A stretch of DNA of 64,000 nt, from the NCBI GenBank assembly GCA_964450915.1, contig CAYVFG010000001.1, forward strand, positions 62,001-126,000, written 5' to 3'. Position numbers and translations under genes: made by a program. Every line of letters begins with the position of its first letter. Position 1 is the first letter of the stretch. This DNA is from HO2-45-11b sp964450915. Its GTDB lineage: Bacteria > Patescibacteriota > Andersenbacteria > UBA10190. Below are positions 1 through 8,370 of this stretch, one piece after another. The notes under the pieces were generated by a model. That model searched no databases. It was not told the DNA's origin and saw nothing but the letters and a program-made list of their open reading frames with translations.

Positions 1-83
1 ATAGTACTCTTATTTTTAAGATTTGTCAACTATTTTTTAAAAGTATCAATAAAATGATTCTATAGCGCAGAATAAGCAATTTT

Positions 84-1091
84 CTAAACAACCGGCTCCA
101 GGTTTTTCTTTTTCTTGAACAGTTTTGCTCCAAGCGTATATTGGTCGTAGCCATGCAAGAAGATGGCGATATTCACTCCGAATAAAATAAGATGCGGCCA
201 CACGGATTCGCCAAAATAGATAATAGACATCGTAAGAAATACCAAGAAAAATACTGCAAAGAATCGAATGAATATACCCACGATAAACGCTATGCCGATC
301 AAACTTTCAACCAAGAACGCGCCGAGAACCAAAAATAGCGGGGTAAAATGGAAAAATTGCGTTAAGTGGTAATCGTTCACGGTATCCAATGCCAAGTCGC
401 TATGCAAAAACTTTGCATACGCAGATGCGTAGAGAAGCGATACTCCGAATAATATGCGCAGAATAAAGAAGCCGTGTTTTTCAAACGTCGTATGGATAGG
501 TTTAAAAAACTTTTGAAGAAATTGCAATTTGCTCCAATGATGATCAAACGACCACATTCCTCCGCCTAATATCAAGATGATCAGCATCTCTCCTAAATAA
601 TTTACATACGTCAGCATGTAGCTGTGGTACGTAAATACGGCACCGGCAAATAACAGCAAACTAATAATCGCAGCAACGCGGGTAAAAAACCCAAACACAA
701 TGCATACCCCCAACGCTACGAACAACCACGAAACAGGAGATGCCAAGTGATGGTATTCAGCAGACAGCGTGAGCTCTGGCCCGAAGATATCTTGAAAATA
801 CCCGGAAAAAATCAAACTGCCTCCGAGCGTAAGGCGGGCAACGAGCGGAGCGAATTTCTTCATGAACTGTATCGGTGTTGCAAAAAATTTCTGCAATGGC
901 ATGTTTGCAGAAATGAATGCGAGCAATACCAGCACCAACACGACTATTCCAAACCACTCCGCAAATTCGCCGGCATGTCCTGCAATTGCCGTAAACGGAT
1001 TAGGAGAAGATACCGCAATATCGCTCGCAATCTTGCCGGGCTGAAGAACGTACACTTCGTGTGCAGATGCCACTGGAATAAGCCAACTCAT
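84..1091 (-). CDS. DoxX-like integral membrane protein
   Basis: 335-residue polytopic membrane protein with about eight hydrophobic segments. Two regions (roughly residues 75-190 and 205-330) each resemble a DoxX/SURF4-like four-helix bundle, so it looks like a tandem DoxX-type protein. The family is poorly defined functionally; some members are linked to redox or sulfur chemistry, and nothing here fixes a substrate. I chose ATG 1091 over a GTG 51 bases upstream because the promoter of the divergent penicillin-binding protein gene occupies the intervening bases. A TATGAT box lies about 9 nt before the ATG and no SD is visible. Confidence 0.6.
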   Translation of the reverse strand: MSWLIPVASAHEVYVLQPGKIASDIAVSSPNPFTAIAGHAGEFAEWFGIVVLVLVLLAFISANMPLQKFFATPIQFMKKFAPLVARLTLGGSLIFSGYFQDIFGPELTLSAEYHHLASPVSWLFVALGVCIVFGFFTRVAAIISLLLFAGAVFTYHSYMLTYVNYLGEMLIILILGGGMWSFDHHWSKLQFLQKFFKPIHTTFEKHGFFILRILFGVSLLYASAYAKFLHSDLALDTVNDYHLTQFFHFTPLFLVLGAFLVESLIGIAFIVGIFIRFFAVFFLVFLTMSIIYFGESVWPHLILFGVNIAIFLHGYDQYTLGAKLFKKKKNLEPVV

Positions 1092-1121
1092 ATGCTTGTA
1101 ATCATACACCGCGAAGATAAT

Positions 1122-1150
1122 TTTACAGAACCATCTATCCACAGTATGCT
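1122..1150 (+). promoter_or_regulatory. Promoter of the class A PBP gene
   Basis: TTTACA, 17-nt spacer, TATGCT, then 9 nt to the ATG at 1160. The transcript would start only a few bases before the start codon, so it should be leaderless or nearly so. Confidence 0.55.
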
Positions 1151-1159
1151 GATTAGCTT

Positions 1160-3148
1160 ATGCAAAAACGTTCATCTAACGCTTTTTTTATTTTTGTTCT
1201 CGTGCTCTTTGGGCTCGAGATGTTCGGCATTGCCTACACCATCAAGCAATACCGAAGCTACATCATTCCGGAAGAAAATACGTTATTGCACACGAGGGAT
1301 TCTGGCCTGACTATCGAGGATCGCGAAGGTAGTCCGTTTTTTACCTTTGAATCTCCTGCGCGTAAAACATTCGTACCGATCTCCCAAGTACCGGAATATG
1401 CCCAGCAAGCAATTCTGGCATCTGAAGATCGAAATTTCTACAAGCATGGCGCACTTTCGTTTTCTGGAATTATTCGCGCAGTCATAGACGATATTAAACT
1501 GAAAAAATTAGCATATGGCGGCTCGACACTCACGCAGCAAGTAGTGAAAAACACCATGCTGTCGCCAGAAAAAAGCTTTGCGCGCAAATACAAAGAAATG
1601 CTTTTGGCATTCAAGCTGGAAAAGCAGCTTACCAAGCAGCAAGTCCTAGAACTCTACATAAATACTGCCTACTTCGGACAAAATGCGTTCGGCATCGAAG
1701 CGGCTTCCGAAACATATTACGGCAAGCACGCTTCAGATCTCACCGTCGGAGAAGCAACCACGCTAGCTGCGCTCCTGCCAGCACCATCAGACTTAAACCC
1801 TGCGCATGGAATATCGCCAACACTGACCGCAAGAAAGACGAGTATTTTAGAGTACTTAGTGGAGCAGCAAAAGATCGCAAAGCAAGACGTTGCGAAATAT
1901 AAAGATGATTACGGAACCTTTATTCCAAGAAAAGATCAAAATATCGGCGCCCCCTATTTTGCAACCATGGTACGGGACCAGCTTCTTGCCCACTTTGGCG
2001 AACAATTCGTGTACGGCGAAGGATTGCATGTCCGAACGACTCTCGACCCAGAGCTGCAGCAGCAAGTAGAAAACATTATTCTCGGCCAACAGCAGCGGCT
2101 GGCTCGATACAATGCGCACAACGCATCGGCTGTTGTCATCGATACCGCAAGCAGGCAAGTGCTCGCCCTTGTTGGAAACATTTCCTGGAACGAGGGCAAA
2201 AACGGGCAAATCAACATGGCCGTATCTCCACGCCAGCCCGGGTCGTCATTCAAGCCTATCGTGTACGCGACCGCGCTCGAGCAAGGCGACATTACTCCAG
2301 CCACGCCCCTCCACGATATTCCCACTACGTACCAAATCAGCAAAACAAAAACATACACCCCCCAAAATTATACCCGCTCCTTTTTCGGAATAGTGTCTGC
2401 AGGATTCGCCCTGGCAAATTCCCTCAACGTCCCTGCTGTGGAAGTACTCCATTTGGCCGGCGGCAGCAATGTAGCAGCAAAGGCAGTTGGCATGGGAATT
2501 TCCAACTTGCCAGAATCCGCAAAGACAAGCCTCTCCCTTGCACTTGGCTCATACGAAGTATCGCTATACGACATGACAAATGCGTATGCTACATTCTCAG
2601 ACAACGGACTGTATAAAGAACCGCGAACAATTATAGAAATTCAAGATAAATTCGGAGCAACTATACAGCCGCCAACATTGCAAGAACATCAAGCGGTATC
2701 CGAAGGAGTTGCATCGCTTATCACATCCATGCTTTCGGACGAACAAATGACTACATCAGTATTCGGATCTCTTTTGCACTTCAACCAGCCGCTTGCATTA
2801 AAAACGGGCACCAGCTCGGATTACCGGGATGAATGGACGCTTGGATACTCCGCACGCACTGCCATCGGCGTGTGGGTGGGCAATAGCGACAACACGCCAA
2901 TGATAAGCCAGCCGAGCGTGGTCACTGCGACCCCGATCTGGAAACAAATTATGGACACTGTAGCGCAAACTAATCCGCTCATTCCATTCGAACCATCCGA
3001 CGAAACAACCATGGCGTATCTGTGCGTTACCCCATCTGCCAAAGGACAGAAGCAATCTCAGCTATTTCTCAAAAATACTATCGACCCGAATTACTGCCTT
3101 CCAAATACTGCGCCGATTAGTAGAATTCCGAACCTTCCGTTGCCGTAA
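1160..3148 (+). CDS. Class A penicillin-binding protein (PBP1A-like)
   Basis: 662-residue bifunctional peptidoglycan synthase. It polymerises lipid II glycan strands and cross-links the peptides outside the membrane. Residues about 7-27 form the single N-terminal membrane anchor. The GT51 transglycosylase domain shows EDRNFYKHG with its catalytic glutamate and GGSTLTQQ. The transpeptidase domain shows the three penicillin-binding motifs: SSFK (the serine nucleophile), SLN and KTGT. Length is typical for the family. It starts at a leaderless-type promoter. Its last 32 bases overlap the 3' end of the convergent pyruvate kinase gene, leaving no room for a terminator between them. Confidence 0.93.
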   Translation: MQKRSSNAFFIFVLVLFGLEMFGIAYTIKQYRSYIIPEENTLLHTRDSGLTIEDREGSPFFTFESPARKTFVPISQVPEYAQQAILASEDRNFYKHGALSFSGIIRAVIDDIKLKKLAYGGSTLTQQVVKNTMLSPEKSFARKYKEMLLAFKLEKQLTKQQVLELYINTAYFGQNAFGIEAASETYYGKHASDLTVGEATTLAALLPAPSDLNPAHGISPTLTARKTSILEYLVEQQKIAKQDVAKYKDDYGTFIPRKDQNIGAPYFATMVRDQLLAHFGEQFVYGEGLHVRTTLDPELQQQVENIILGQQQRLARYNAHNASAVVIDTASRQVLALVGNISWNEGKNGQINMAVSPRQPGSSFKPIVYATALEQGDITPATPLHDIPTTYQISKTKTYTPQNYTRSFFGIVSAGFALANSLNVPAVEVLHLAGGSNVAAKAVGMGISNLPESAKTSLSLALGSYEVSLYDMTNAYATFSDNGLYKEPRTIIEIQDKFGATIQPPTLQEHQAVSEGVASLITSMLSDEQMTTSVFGSLLHFNQPLALKTGTSSDYRDEWTLGYSARTAIGVWVGNSDNTPMISQPSVVTATPIWKQIMDTVAQTNPLIPFEPSDETTMAYLCVTPSAKGQKQSQLFLKNTIDPNYCLPNTAPISRIPNLPLP

Positions 3149-4154
3149 TGATGCTTGTCATCATTTTCACTGTTCGAACTGGATACTTCCCCATTGCAGA
3201 TTCTCCTGAGAGCATAACGGCGTCGGTGTGATCAAGTACTGCATTTGCAACGTCAGATACTTCTGCGCGAGTCGGGCGAGGATTATATTGCATTGACCCC
3301 ATCATTTCTGTTGCCGTGATCACGAATTTCTTCGCTTCTCGGCACTTCTTAATCATGCGCTTCTGCCAAATCGGCACTTCATGCATTGGGGATTCCAACC
3401 CAAGGTCGCCTCGAGCAACCATAATACCGTCAACCTCTTTCAAAATTTCATCAAAATTTTCCAGTGCCTGCGGCATTTCAATCTTTGCAATCACAAGCGG
3501 CATCTTCGCACCTTCCGGCAAGAATTCAGCCATTTTAGCTCGCAAAATTTTAATATCTTCTGCGGATCGTACGAACGAAAGCGCAACGTAGTCCATGTTG
3601 TGCTGCAACCCAAACTGCAAATCATCAATATCCTTGTCCGTCATTGCTTCATCAACCAATGAAACGTTCGGAACGTTAATTCCTTTTTTCGAAAGAAGCT
3701 GGCCGCCAAGCAATACCTTTGCAGTTACAAGCAGTCCTTGAATATCAATAACTTCCAATTCAAACGTACCATCTGCGAGCAAGATGAGTCCGCCCTTCTT
3801 TACTTGCGTAGCCAAGCTTTCGTACGGAACGGGAATAATTCCTGCATCTGCCGTCTGTACTCCTGCCTGCATTGTAACCGTATCCCCTTCCGTAAGCGTC
3901 ATTCCCTCTTCAGGAAGAACTCCGATGCGAAGCTTCGGACCCTGCAAATCAAGAAGTGCCTGCACCGCAACTCCTGCCTTGCTTGCCGCCTCTCGAACGG
4001 TATTCAGCAACGCAACATTGCTTTCATGAGTACCATGAGAAAAATTAAATCGAGCAATATTCATGCCCGCCTCTGCCATTCCTGTCAGCACGTCTACTGA
4101 TGAGCTTGCAGGGCCAATCGTACATACAATTTTTGTTGTTTTATTCGGTGTCAT
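3117..4154 (-). CDS. pyk: Pyruvate kinase, short form lacking the C-terminal domain
   Basis: 345-residue pyruvate kinase (phosphoenolpyruvate + ADP to pyruvate + ATP). The catalytic barrel is present: N-terminal KIVCTIGPAS, the RFNFSHG motif, the metal/PEP segment with VARGDLGLE, and the TRAEVSDVANAV helix. The reading frame stops at about residue 345, whereas the second copy in this window (54485-55915) has 476 residues, so the C-terminal allosteric/interface domain is missing. The barrel residues look intact, so it may be active but differently regulated. The two copies are clearly related but diverged, so this is not a recent duplication. The 3' end overlaps the convergent PBP gene. Confidence 0.92.
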   Translation of the reverse strand: MTPNKTTKIVCTIGPASSSVDVLTGMAEAGMNIARFNFSHGTHESNVALLNTVREAASKAGVAVQALLDLQGPKLRIGVLPEEGMTLTEGDTVTMQAGVQTADAGIIPVPYESLATQVKKGGLILLADGTFELEVIDIQGLLVTAKVLLGGQLLSKKGINVPNVSLVDEAMTDKDIDDLQFGLQHNMDYVALSFVRSAEDIKILRAKMAEFLPEGAKMPLVIAKIEMPQALENFDEILKEVDGIMVARGDLGLESPMHEVPIWQKRMIKKCREAKKFVITATEMMGSMQYNPRPTRAEVSDVANAVLDHTDAVMLSGESAMGKYPVRTVKMMTSIITATEGSEFY

Positions 4155-4160
4155 GAAAGG

Positions 4161-4189
4161 ATTGTATGGGAAACTTGCCTATCCGTCAA
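4161..4189 (-). promoter_or_regulatory. Leaderless promoter of short pyk
   Basis: Minus-strand TTGACG, 17-nt spacer, TACAAT, then only 6 nt to the ATG. Near-consensus spacing with no SD makes this one of the clearest leaderless promoters in the window. Confidence 0.7.
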
Positions 4190-4225
4190 AAGAAAGGGTT
4201 AAAGATAAAGATGAAAAATCGATAC

Positions 4226-4313
4226 TTGACTTTTATGCAGATACCTGCTATATAGAGGAAGGTTCTTTATACAATCTATTCACTTGACTGTTACTGTAAA
4301 GTACAGCTACAAT
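4226..4313 (+). promoter_or_regulatory. Tandem promoters of the guanylate-kinase-like gene
   Basis: Two good boxes in series. The first is TTGACT-17-TATATA at 4226-4254. The second is TTGACT-18-TACAAT at 4284-4313, ending 8 nt before the ATG at 4322. The second would give a leaderless mRNA; the first would add a leader of about 60 nt without an SD. Confidence 0.6.
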
Positions 4314-4321
4314 CGCTTGGT

Positions 4322-5236
4322 ATGAAAACCATCAAACCAAAGCAAAAAAAAGGTTCAGCGTCTAAGAAATCTTCTAAGTCCTCACCAGCAAAGAAAAAGA
4401 AGGGAGTACGAAAGCCTATGTCACCCGTATTACTTGTACCAGGAGCTTCGGCAACAGGTCGAGACTTTCTCCTCGAGAAACTGATCGAACACGGCCAAAT
4501 CGTCGGAGAACGCGTTGGGAGAAAAAAGGCAGTCAACATTGCAGTTGCGGCCAAAACGACCGACCGCGAACAGCGAGGGGCAGCAGATCGCACAAAGATC
4601 TGTATTCCCGCAGAGGAGTTCACTAAACTCCTTGATAATGGAGACGTGATCGCAGACTACGTACTGGAAAGCAACGGAAAACGCTACGGCTACGGAAGAG
4701 ACGCGTTTGACGCTTACCCGGAAGCAGACGTCACCGTTTCAGATGCGTCCGTGTATCAGATCCCAGCTTTGAAAAAGCAACTTGGGGATCGCGTGCACAC
4801 AGCGGCGATGGTTGCAACCCGCGACTACCGCTACAGAAACCTTACTGCTCGAGGATCAGAAAGCCACGAAGAAGTGCTCGATCGCCTCAATTTGGGAGAC
4901 GCGCATGTGGCACTATTGATCATGATGGGTGGTAATCCGACTGTTCAATACTCGGAGTACATCGACCCAGCAATCGCAGCATTAATTGGTGGAATTGCGA
5001 CGGCGGCACGAGAAGGCGAAGAACGTCCTGATTTAGAAAAGGCATTGATGGCGATCTGCGGATCCCAAACCGTCATTAAAATGGTGAAGGAACTCGCAGT
5101 GGATCATCGCCAATATGTTGACTCCCTGGTTATCCTCGGAGAAAGGCATCGAGTAGAGGATCCTACAACGCCGATCACCGAAACCCAGTTCTTTGAAACT
5201 GGCGTAGACATGATCCGCCGAGCACTGGCCCTGTAA
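4322..5236 (+). CDS. Guanylate-kinase-like protein with Lys-rich N-terminus
   Basis: 304 residues. Residues 1-34 are very basic (runs of Lys and Ser), like a nucleic-acid-binding or disordered tail. From about residue 36 the sequence resembles the guanylate kinase fold: a P-loop-like GASATGRD, then TTDREQRG (similar to the GMP-binding TTR..R..E region) and YGYGRDAF. The P-loop lysine is replaced by arginine (GRD instead of GKS/T), so ordinary ATP binding may be altered. The C-terminal 120 residues are not typical of Gmk. I would not call it the housekeeping GMP kinase. It is followed by a strong terminator and is probably monocistronic. Confidence 0.6.
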   Translation: MKTIKPKQKKGSASKKSSKSSPAKKKKGVRKPMSPVLLVPGASATGRDFLLEKLIEHGQIVGERVGRKKAVNIAVAAKTTDREQRGAADRTKICIPAEEFTKLLDNGDVIADYVLESNGKRYGYGRDAFDAYPEADVTVSDASVYQIPALKKQLGDRVHTAAMVATRDYRYRNLTARGSESHEEVLDRLNLGDAHVALLIMMGGNPTVQYSEYIDPAIAALIGGIATAAREGEERPDLEKALMAICGSQTVIKMVKELAVDHRQYVDSLVILGERHRVEDPTTPITETQFFETGVDMIRRALAL

Positions 5237-5252
5237 ACAAGTGAATCGATTG

Positions 5253-5282
5253 AACACGCAGTCACCTGATTGCGTGTTTTTT
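5253..5282 (+). terminator. Rho-independent terminator after the Gmk-like gene
   Basis: AACACGCA, a 10-nt loop, TGCGTGTT, then a T run. It lies 16 bases after the stop codon. Confidence 0.85.
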
Positions 5283-5289
5283 CTTGCAT

Positions 5290-5318
5290 AAAAAAGCCTC
5301 GCCGAGAATTCGACGAGG
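5290..5318 (-). terminator. Rho-independent terminator of the MBL-fold gene
   Basis: On the minus strand CCTCGTCG, a 6-nt loop, CGGCGAGG, then CTTTTTT. The 8-bp stem includes one G-U pair. It ends the transcript of the hydrolase gene at 5340-6131. Confidence 0.85.
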
Positions 5319-5339
5319 TCGTTAATGTTTTGTTTTGTA

Positions 5340-6131
5340 CTACAGATCGTATCCGTCGCCATCGCGAGCAATGACGACCTGAAGCCTGCCGGTTGTAGTG
5401 GCGCCCCTTGCGTAGTCTTGAGCAGCTCCGAAAGATTGCTCTGGAACATGATTGAGAATGAGGCGCTTCACATTCGAACTTTGAATCCAGTTCATCGCCG
5501 TTTCAAAGTCAATGTGTCCGCCTGCGGTTTTCGTTGCTCCTGCAGAAAGCAAAATCGTGTCGCAATTCAGCGCTTCTTGAAACAGTCGTGGCTGCCCTTC
5601 CAACGGAGCGCAGGCATCACCGGCGTAGAAGAATGATCGTCCCTGATATGTCACGGAAAATCCCGCCGATTCATGTCCTGGAATATGGTGGACTGGCACC
5701 ATGTGCAATGTAGTCCCGGGACCAATTCCAACAATGGTACTGTTTGCGTCCCATATATCCATAGCCGGATCACGAACAGCGTCCGCACAGAACACGGAGA
5801 ACAACGTACCGATACGCTCTTCAATGCCCTCTGGTCCGCGAATCATAAGCGGCGGCTGAGCAACACCTGAAGCATTCGCCTCCAACGTCCGATGAACGAG
5901 GAACGGGATCACGTCGCTGAAGTGATCCGGATGGAAGTGCGTGATCCACACTTCATCGATCTCAAGCGGCGAAATGCCGTAGTGCGCCATCTGATGCATC
6001 GCACCAAATCCGCAATCGAGCAATATCTTTTTCTTGCCCACCGACAGCATGAAGCATGCCGGATGCCGCTCGCTCGTCGTCTTCCAATCTCCAGCTCCCA
6101 ACACTTTTAGCTTGAACGTGCTATCAGACAT
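5340..6131 (-). CDS. MBL-fold metallo-hydrolase (RNase Z/AtsA-like)
   Basis: 263-residue metallo-beta-lactamase-fold hydrolase. The zinc motif THFHPDH is clear, with further ligands in the later PGHES and GDA segments and a final NHVPE. The arrangement fits the ribonuclease Z/arylsulfatase-like branch, but the substrate cannot be read from the sequence. I start it at ATG 6131 because GGAGGAG lies 8 nt upstream; an in-frame extension of 20 residues is ignored. It differs from the AT-rich leaderless genes around it in its strong SD and higher GC. Confidence 0.8.
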   Translation of the reverse strand: MSDSTFKLKVLGAGDWKTTSERHPACFMLSVGKKKILLDCGFGAMHQMAHYGISPLEIDEVWITHFHPDHFSDVIPFLVHRTLEANASGVAQPPLMIRGPEGIEERIGTLFSVFCADAVRDPAMDIWDANSTIVGIGPGTTLHMVPVHHIPGHESAGFSVTYQGRSFFYAGDACAPLEGQPRLFQEALNCDTILLSAGATKTAGGHIDFETAMNWIQSSNVKRLILNHVPEQSFGAAQDYARGATTTGRLQVVIARDGDGYDL

Positions 6132-6216
6132 GAAAATCTCCTCCAATACCTGCCAAAACAATCGTGCAAACCCGAATGGACCATAATGCATGATTCCGTT
6201 TTTGTCAATGTTCTCC

Positions 6217-6245
6217 TTGCCATTTTTTTTATAGCCTCATAGAAT
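6217..6245 (+). promoter_or_regulatory. Leaderless promoter of eno
   Basis: TTGCCA, 17-nt spacer, TAGAAT, then 6 nt to the ATG at 6252. No SD is visible. Confidence 0.7.
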
Positions 6246-6251
6246 GATCTA

Positions 6252-7526
6252 ATGACTATACAAACTATCAAAGGCAGACAAATTTTAGATTCCCGCGGAA
6301 ACCCAACCGTGGAAGCAGATGTAATCCTCGAAGACGGAACTCTCGGACGAGCAGCTGTTCCTTCCGGAGCATCAACAGGAACTCATGAAGCAGTTGAACT
6401 TCGCGACGACGATAAGTCAAAGTTTGGAGGCAAGGGCGTTTTGAAGGCTGTTGCAAATATTAATACCGAAATTGCACAAGCCTTGATCGGCAAAGATGCC
6501 TCGGATCAGAAAGCAATTGATCAGGCGATGATCGACTTGGATGGCACTCCGAATAAAGGACGCCTGGGAGCAAATGCAATCCTTGCAGTCTCTCTTGCAG
6601 CTGCAAAAGCAGCAGCGCTTTCTGCAAAGAAACCATTTTACGAATACCTCGGAGGCCTTGCCGGAACATCTTCTTACACTCTCCCAATGCCAATGATGAA
6701 CGTCATCAACGGTGGCCAGCACGCAGCAGGATCAACCGACATTCAGGAATTCATGATCATTCCAACAGGAGCAGCTACGTTCTCTGACGCTATCCGCATG
6801 GGATCGGAAGTATTCCAACAACTTAAAAAAGTTCTTCACGACAAAGATTACGCAACAACCGTGGGAGACGAGGGCGGATATGCTCCCCATGTGAAGAATG
6901 GAAATGCAGAAGCATTGGAGTTGATTTCCGAAGCAGTAAAGAATGCAGGATATGAATTAGGAAAAGACTTCGTGCTTGCGCTCGACGTTGCATCATCCGA
7001 ATTATATAAGGATGGAAAGTATCATCTGGAAACAGAAGGAAAGACGCTTACGTCAGATGAAATGGTTGCATGGTATGCGGAATTAATCGAGAAGTTTCCA
7101 ATCGTTTCCATTGAAGACGGTCTTGCAGAAAATGACTGGGACGGATGGAAGAAGCTTACCGAAACGCTTGGATCCAAAATCCAATTGGTGGGCGACGATC
7201 TCCTGGTAACGAATACAGAATTCCTTAAGCGCGGTATCGAAGAAAAGGCAGGAAACGCAATCTTGATCAAGCTTAACCAGATCGGAACACTTACTGAAAC
7301 CATGAATGCAATCGCTCTTGCTTCCCAAAATAACTGGAATGCGATCGTGTCGCACCGATCCGGAGAAACGGAAGACACTAGCATTGCGCACTTGGTTGTA
7401 GGGCTTGCAACAGGACAGATTAAGACAGGGTCTCTATCCCGAACAGACCGAGTTGCAAAATATAACGAATTAATGAGAATCGAGGAACAGCTTGGAGCAG
7501 GCGCAGTACTTGCAAAGCCGTTCTAA
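6252..7526 (+). CDS. eno: Enolase
   Basis: 424-residue 2-phosphoglycerate dehydratase of glycolysis. It shows the N-terminal GRQILDSRGNPT motif, SGASTGTHEA, the GDEGGYAP segment with the catalytic glutamate region, the metal ligands in LALDVASSE, SIEDGL and VGDDL, the catalytic lysine in LIKLNQIG, and the SHRSGETED signature. Length and motifs are fully typical. It lies between unrelated genes under its own leaderless promoter. Its TAA overlaps the TAG of the convergent PH-domain gene within CTAA (7523-7526). Confidence 0.98.
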   Translation: MTIQTIKGRQILDSRGNPTVEADVILEDGTLGRAAVPSGASTGTHEAVELRDDDKSKFGGKGVLKAVANINTEIAQALIGKDASDQKAIDQAMIDLDGTPNKGRLGANAILAVSLAAAKAAALSAKKPFYEYLGGLAGTSSYTLPMPMMNVINGGQHAAGSTDIQEFMIIPTGAATFSDAIRMGSEVFQQLKKVLHDKDYATTVGDEGGYAPHVKNGNAEALELISEAVKNAGYELGKDFVLALDVASSELYKDGKYHLETEGKTLTSDEMVAWYAELIEKFPIVSIEDGLAENDWDGWKKLTETLGSKIQLVGDDLLVTNTEFLKRGIEEKAGNAILIKLNQIGTLTETMNAIALASQNNWNAIVSHRSGETEDTSIAHLVVGLATGQIKTGSLSRTDRVAKYNELMRIEEQLGAGAVLAKPF

Positions 7527-8071
7527 CTTTCCTCTTCAACCGGAGGAACCGGAATATCTTTAACTGTTTGTAAGAGCGCATCGATATGCGCTTTTACGTT
7601 TTCCGGGTCTTTGATTCCACGCATAACCGTTTCCCGCTTGGCTCCGGCAGTTTGAATTTGGATATCTCCGTATTTTAAAAGCGTCGGGAATATTCCCCTC
7701 ACTTCAATTTTCACATCCTCGATACGATGCAAGGGGATCGTAACTTCGTCTTTTGCAAATAAAATAAATTGCTCAATATCCAATATGCGCTTGTTTGTAA
7801 GCACGATGATATCCAGGTAATAATTGGTCCACATCACTACGAACATAGTCCACACAAACACTACCCATCCTGCAGAAAAAAATAGGATATTTTTATCGGT
7901 AATGCCCACTCCATTATCTTGGAGCCACGGACCAAGTATCTGATTTCCATAGAGCAATACACCAATCGGAATTGCTGCAAGAATTGCCATTGCAACAGCA
8001 TTTGAGAACATCGCAACCCAGCGCTTTCGCACTACAAGAATTTTCTGTTCCCCTTCCTGAAGAGCAATCAT
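7523..8071 (-). CDS. PH-domain (YdbS/DUF304-like) membrane protein
   Basis: 182 residues with two membrane segments (about 22-43 and 67-90) followed by a bacterial PH domain (bPH2/DUF304) with the typical TNKRILDIEQFILFAKDE and IPLHRIEDVKIE strands. Function in the family is unclear; it is membrane-associated. ATG 8071 is preferred over an upstream TTG because it overlaps the stop of the preceding 57-residue gene as ATGA, a translational coupling arrangement. Confidence 0.75.
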   Translation of the reverse strand: MIALQEGEQKILVVRKRWVAMFSNAVAMAILAAIPIGVLLYGNQILGPWLQDNGVGITDKNILFFSAGWVVFVWTMFVVMWTNYYLDIIVLTNKRILDIEQFILFAKDEVTIPLHRIEDVKIEVRGIFPTLLKYGDIQIQTAGAKRETVMRGIKDPENVKAHIDALLQTVKDIPVPPVEEES

Positions 8072-8241
8072 AGAGAAAACGTCATAATACCTAAACAAAT
8101 AATACTAATAGCGTAATACCAGAAACGAATCATGATTGCCGTCTTCTTTTCGAAATCATCATTGCGCCAATGATACTCGAACAAGAAGCTCATAGCCGCA
8201 AAAAATATAAACTCTGCAAGAAGAATGATAGCTGTTGCCAT
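8068..8241 (-). CDS. 57-residue membrane protein, coupled to the PH-domain gene
   Basis: Small protein with two hydrophobic segments (about residues 3-20 and 39-57) separated by a charged loop, FEYHWRNDDFEKK. It is not recognised. Support for it being real: the frame runs from an ATG just after a TATACT box to a TGA that overlaps the next gene's ATG (ATGA), and its composition is that of a membrane protein. The two genes probably form one transcript. Confidence 0.6.
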   Translation of the reverse strand: MATAIILLAEFIFFAAMSFLFEYHWRNDDFEKKTAIMIRFWYYAISIICLGIMTFSL

Positions 8242-8255
8242 AACAATACCGTTTT

Positions 8256-8303
8256 AGTATATCACGCAGCAGGTCTTGACAAAACAAGTAATATACATAA
8301 ATA
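8256..8303. promoter_or_regulatory. Back-to-back promoters sharing overlapping -35 boxes
   Basis: Plus strand: TTGACA at 8276-8281, 16 nt, TAAATA. Minus strand: TTGTCA at 8277-8282, 15 nt, TATACT at 8256-8261 with an extended TGA before it. The two -35 hexamers overlap almost completely, so polymerase binding should be mutually exclusive. Confidence 0.45.
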
Positions 8304-8313
8304 TATGCAAACG

Positions 8314-8330
8314 GTTGGCATGTTGCCAAC
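8314..8330 (+). other. 5' leader hairpin before the isomerase-like gene
   Basis: GTTGGC, 5-nt loop, GCCAAC, close to the predicted transcript start and about 40 nt before the SD. It may stabilise the mRNA 5' end. Confidence 0.35.
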
Positions 8331-8370
8331 TTGTTTGTTGCTTTCACCCGAATACGAGGAGATTCGACCA

